Assembly: GCA_021790075.1 (NCBI GenBank)
Contig: JAJYIN010000101.1
Coordinates: 1 to 5,394 of the forward strand
Direction: 5' to 3'
Origin: Actinomycetes bacterium
Lineage (GTDB): Bacteria; Actinomycetota; Thermoleophilia; BMS3ABIN01
DNA length: 5,394 nucleotides
Shown: positions 4,903 through 5,394 of the stretch, one piece after another
Layout of the letters: each line of letters opens with the position of its first letter
How positions within the stretch are numbered: the stretch's first letter is position 1
Made by a program: the position numbers and the translations under genes
Notes under the pieces: model-generated
Databases searched by the model: none
What the model was told of the DNA's origin: nothing
Seen by the model: only the letters and a program-made list of their open reading frames with translations

Positions 4903-5060
4903 GCGGCGCCGGGCTTTCCTGCTAATCTTCCCTCGCGATCCCTCGCTGCCTGCCTTTAGCCGCCCACGGCCGTTCCGCAGGTCCGTTCGTTTCCCCGCCC
5001 GGCTTCGCTGATCCGTTTCTTCCCCCGCAACTCCGCTTCTCACCGCCGGCCCCATTTCCA
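4903..5060. other. Pyrimidine-rich non-coding stretch
   Basis: The plus strand here is strongly C/T rich, with runs such as CTTCCCTCGC and TTCTTCCCCCGC. Two partly similar segments start with TCCGTT at 4982 and 5012 (period 30, similar mainly over the first 17 bases). Open frames crossing it have biased composition and no Shine-Dalgarno, so I call no gene. I see no U-tract terminator for the small cysteine gene. Confidence 0.45.
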
Positions 5061-5154
5061 CAATGTTGCATTTCTTAATTAACCTATTGCAAAAAGCAAT
5101 AGAAAAGTTTAAGTCATTGTGATATTGTCGCAAAATACAACGGTTAAATCATTG
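5061..5154. promoter_or_regulatory. AT-rich regulatory region with inverted repeats
   Basis: Base composition changes abruptly to AT-rich. It contains TTAATTAA (5075-5082), a perfect 7-bp inverted repeat CTATTGC-AAAAA-GCAATAG (5084-5102) and an imperfect palindrome TTGTGATATTGTCGCAA (5117-5133). -10-like TACAAC and TTAAAT occur at 5136-5141 and 5144-5149, but no -35 at good spacing stands out. It is the likely promoter and operator region of the membrane protein gene at 5229. Confidence 0.5.
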
Positions 5155-5208
5155 AACGGGCTCCAAGGGAGGCGCCGCTTGGTTTGGACGCTGCAAACAG
5201 GGAGCGTT
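5155..5208 (+). ncRNA. Candidate structured 5' leader (three-way junction)
   Basis: AAC (5155-5157) and GCTCC (5160-5164) can pair with GGAGC (5201-5205) and GTT (5206-5208), an 8-bp closing stem with a two-G bulge. Inside are a hairpin with AAG/CTT (5165-5167/5178-5180) around a G/C-rich loop containing GGCGCC, and a 5-bp hairpin GTTTG/CAAAC (5182-5186/5194-5198). The Shine-Dalgarno follows 10 nt later. Placement suggests cis-regulation, possibly a riboswitch of an ion-sensing class, but I cannot match it firmly to a known class. Confidence 0.35.
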
Positions 5209-5218
5209 TGACAAGCAA

Positions 5219-5224
5219 AGGAGG
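5219..5224 (+). promoter_or_regulatory. Shine-Dalgarno of the membrane protein gene
   Basis: AGGAGG lies 4 nt before the ATG at 5229, preceded by AA. It is a strong site at slightly short spacing and fixes the start. Confidence 0.7.
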
Positions 5225-5228
5225 ACCA

Positions 5229-5394
5229 ATGTCCAGGAGGACACTGCTGTATCTCACTATCCTGTTAATGCTGATGGCGGTGTTTGCGGCAGGCGCGGTG
5301 CAGGCTGCCACCGGCCCGGCGGCCAATGTCGGCGGTTCCGATTCCGCCCTTCCCTGGTGGGCATGGCCGGCGATCCTTTTCTCGGTCAGCCTGG
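5229..5394 (+). CDS. N-terminus of an exported or integral membrane protein (partial)
   Basis: The frame opens at ATG 5229 after AGGAGG and runs off the right edge after 55 codons. Residues 1-26 form a classic signal peptide: two arginines (R3, R4), a hydrophobic core (about 6-22) and a probable cleavage site after AVQA (A26). A short Gly/Ser/Pro linker follows (27-41), then LPWWAWPAILFSVSL, the start of a second hydrophobic segment. A signal peptide plus a short linker leading into a Trp/Pro-rich membrane entry is seen in some ion:proton antiporters of the NhaD/ArsB type. Too little is present to assign a family, and that suggestion is weak. The long AT-rich promoter region and foldable leader imply regulated expression. 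Confidence 0.7.
   Translation, partial: MSRRTLLYLTILLMLMAVFAAGAVQAATGPAANVGGSDSALPWWAWPAILFSVSL

Noticed and set aside
5084..5102. Perfect hairpin CTATTGC-AAAAA-GCAATAG as an intrinsic terminator
   Set aside because: The stem is AT-rich and no T-run follows on either strand. An operator role fits better.
4681..5133. Minus-strand open frame of 150 codons over the small cysteine gene and the pyrimidine-rich stretch
   Set aside because: The product is Arg/Lys/Gly-rich without a domain, and its start lies in the AT-rich regulatory region without a visible Shine-Dalgarno. Composition bias explains the open frame.

Overview
The window is G+C-rich bacterial DNA with compact genes, ATG starts and clear Shine-Dalgarno sequences. 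It reads as ordinary chromosome rather than a mobile element: I see no transposase, integrase, tRNA, rRNA or CRISPR array. A ThiC-family radical enzyme under a cobalamin riboswitch, a U-tract terminator in its leader, an MTA phosphorylase and a DUF1844 protein together suggest an anaerobic bacterium, perhaps a Gram-positive or deep-branching actinobacterial or Chloroflexota-like lineage. That placement is inference and weak.

Layout: (1) 1-84, plus strand, the last 27 codons of a protein with a winged-helix-like end. (2) 140-997, minus strand, S-methyl-5'-thioadenosine phosphorylase. (3) 998-1084, a short divergent promoter region with an extended -10 and a 17-bp palindrome. (4) 1085-2302, plus strand, a membrane-anchored PQQ-type sugar (glucose/sorbosone) dehydrogenase-like beta-propeller. 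(5) 2354-2884, plus strand, a DUF1844 protein with a long Glu/Ala-rich N-terminus. (6) 2873-4153, minus strand, a short-form ThiC-family protein that overlaps gene 5 tail to tail by 12 bp. (7) 4154-4561, minus strand, the regulatory leader of that gene: promoter, complete cobalamin riboswitch, intrinsic terminator and a strong Shine-Dalgarno. (8) 4717-4902, plus strand, a 61-residue four-cysteine small protein. (9) 4903-5228, a pyrimidine-rich stretch, then an AT-rich region with inverted repeats, then a foldable 5' leader. (10) 5229 to the window end, plus strand, the start of a membrane or exported protein.

The most informative point is the pairing of genes 6 and 7. Homology alone would name gene 6 thiC (thiamin pyrimidine synthesis), but its leader is a B12 riboswitch, not a TPP riboswitch. 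This fits BzaF, the ThiC paralogue that makes 5-hydroxybenzimidazole, the lower-ligand precursor of anaerobic cobamides. The second point is the leader at 5155-5208, which can fold into a three-way junction just before a Shine-Dalgarno and may be a cis-acting RNA for a membrane protein gene. The remaining genes have no obvious shared pathway. One loose link is that ThiC/BzaF enzymes release 5'-deoxyadenosine, which MTA phosphorylases of some organisms can recycle.
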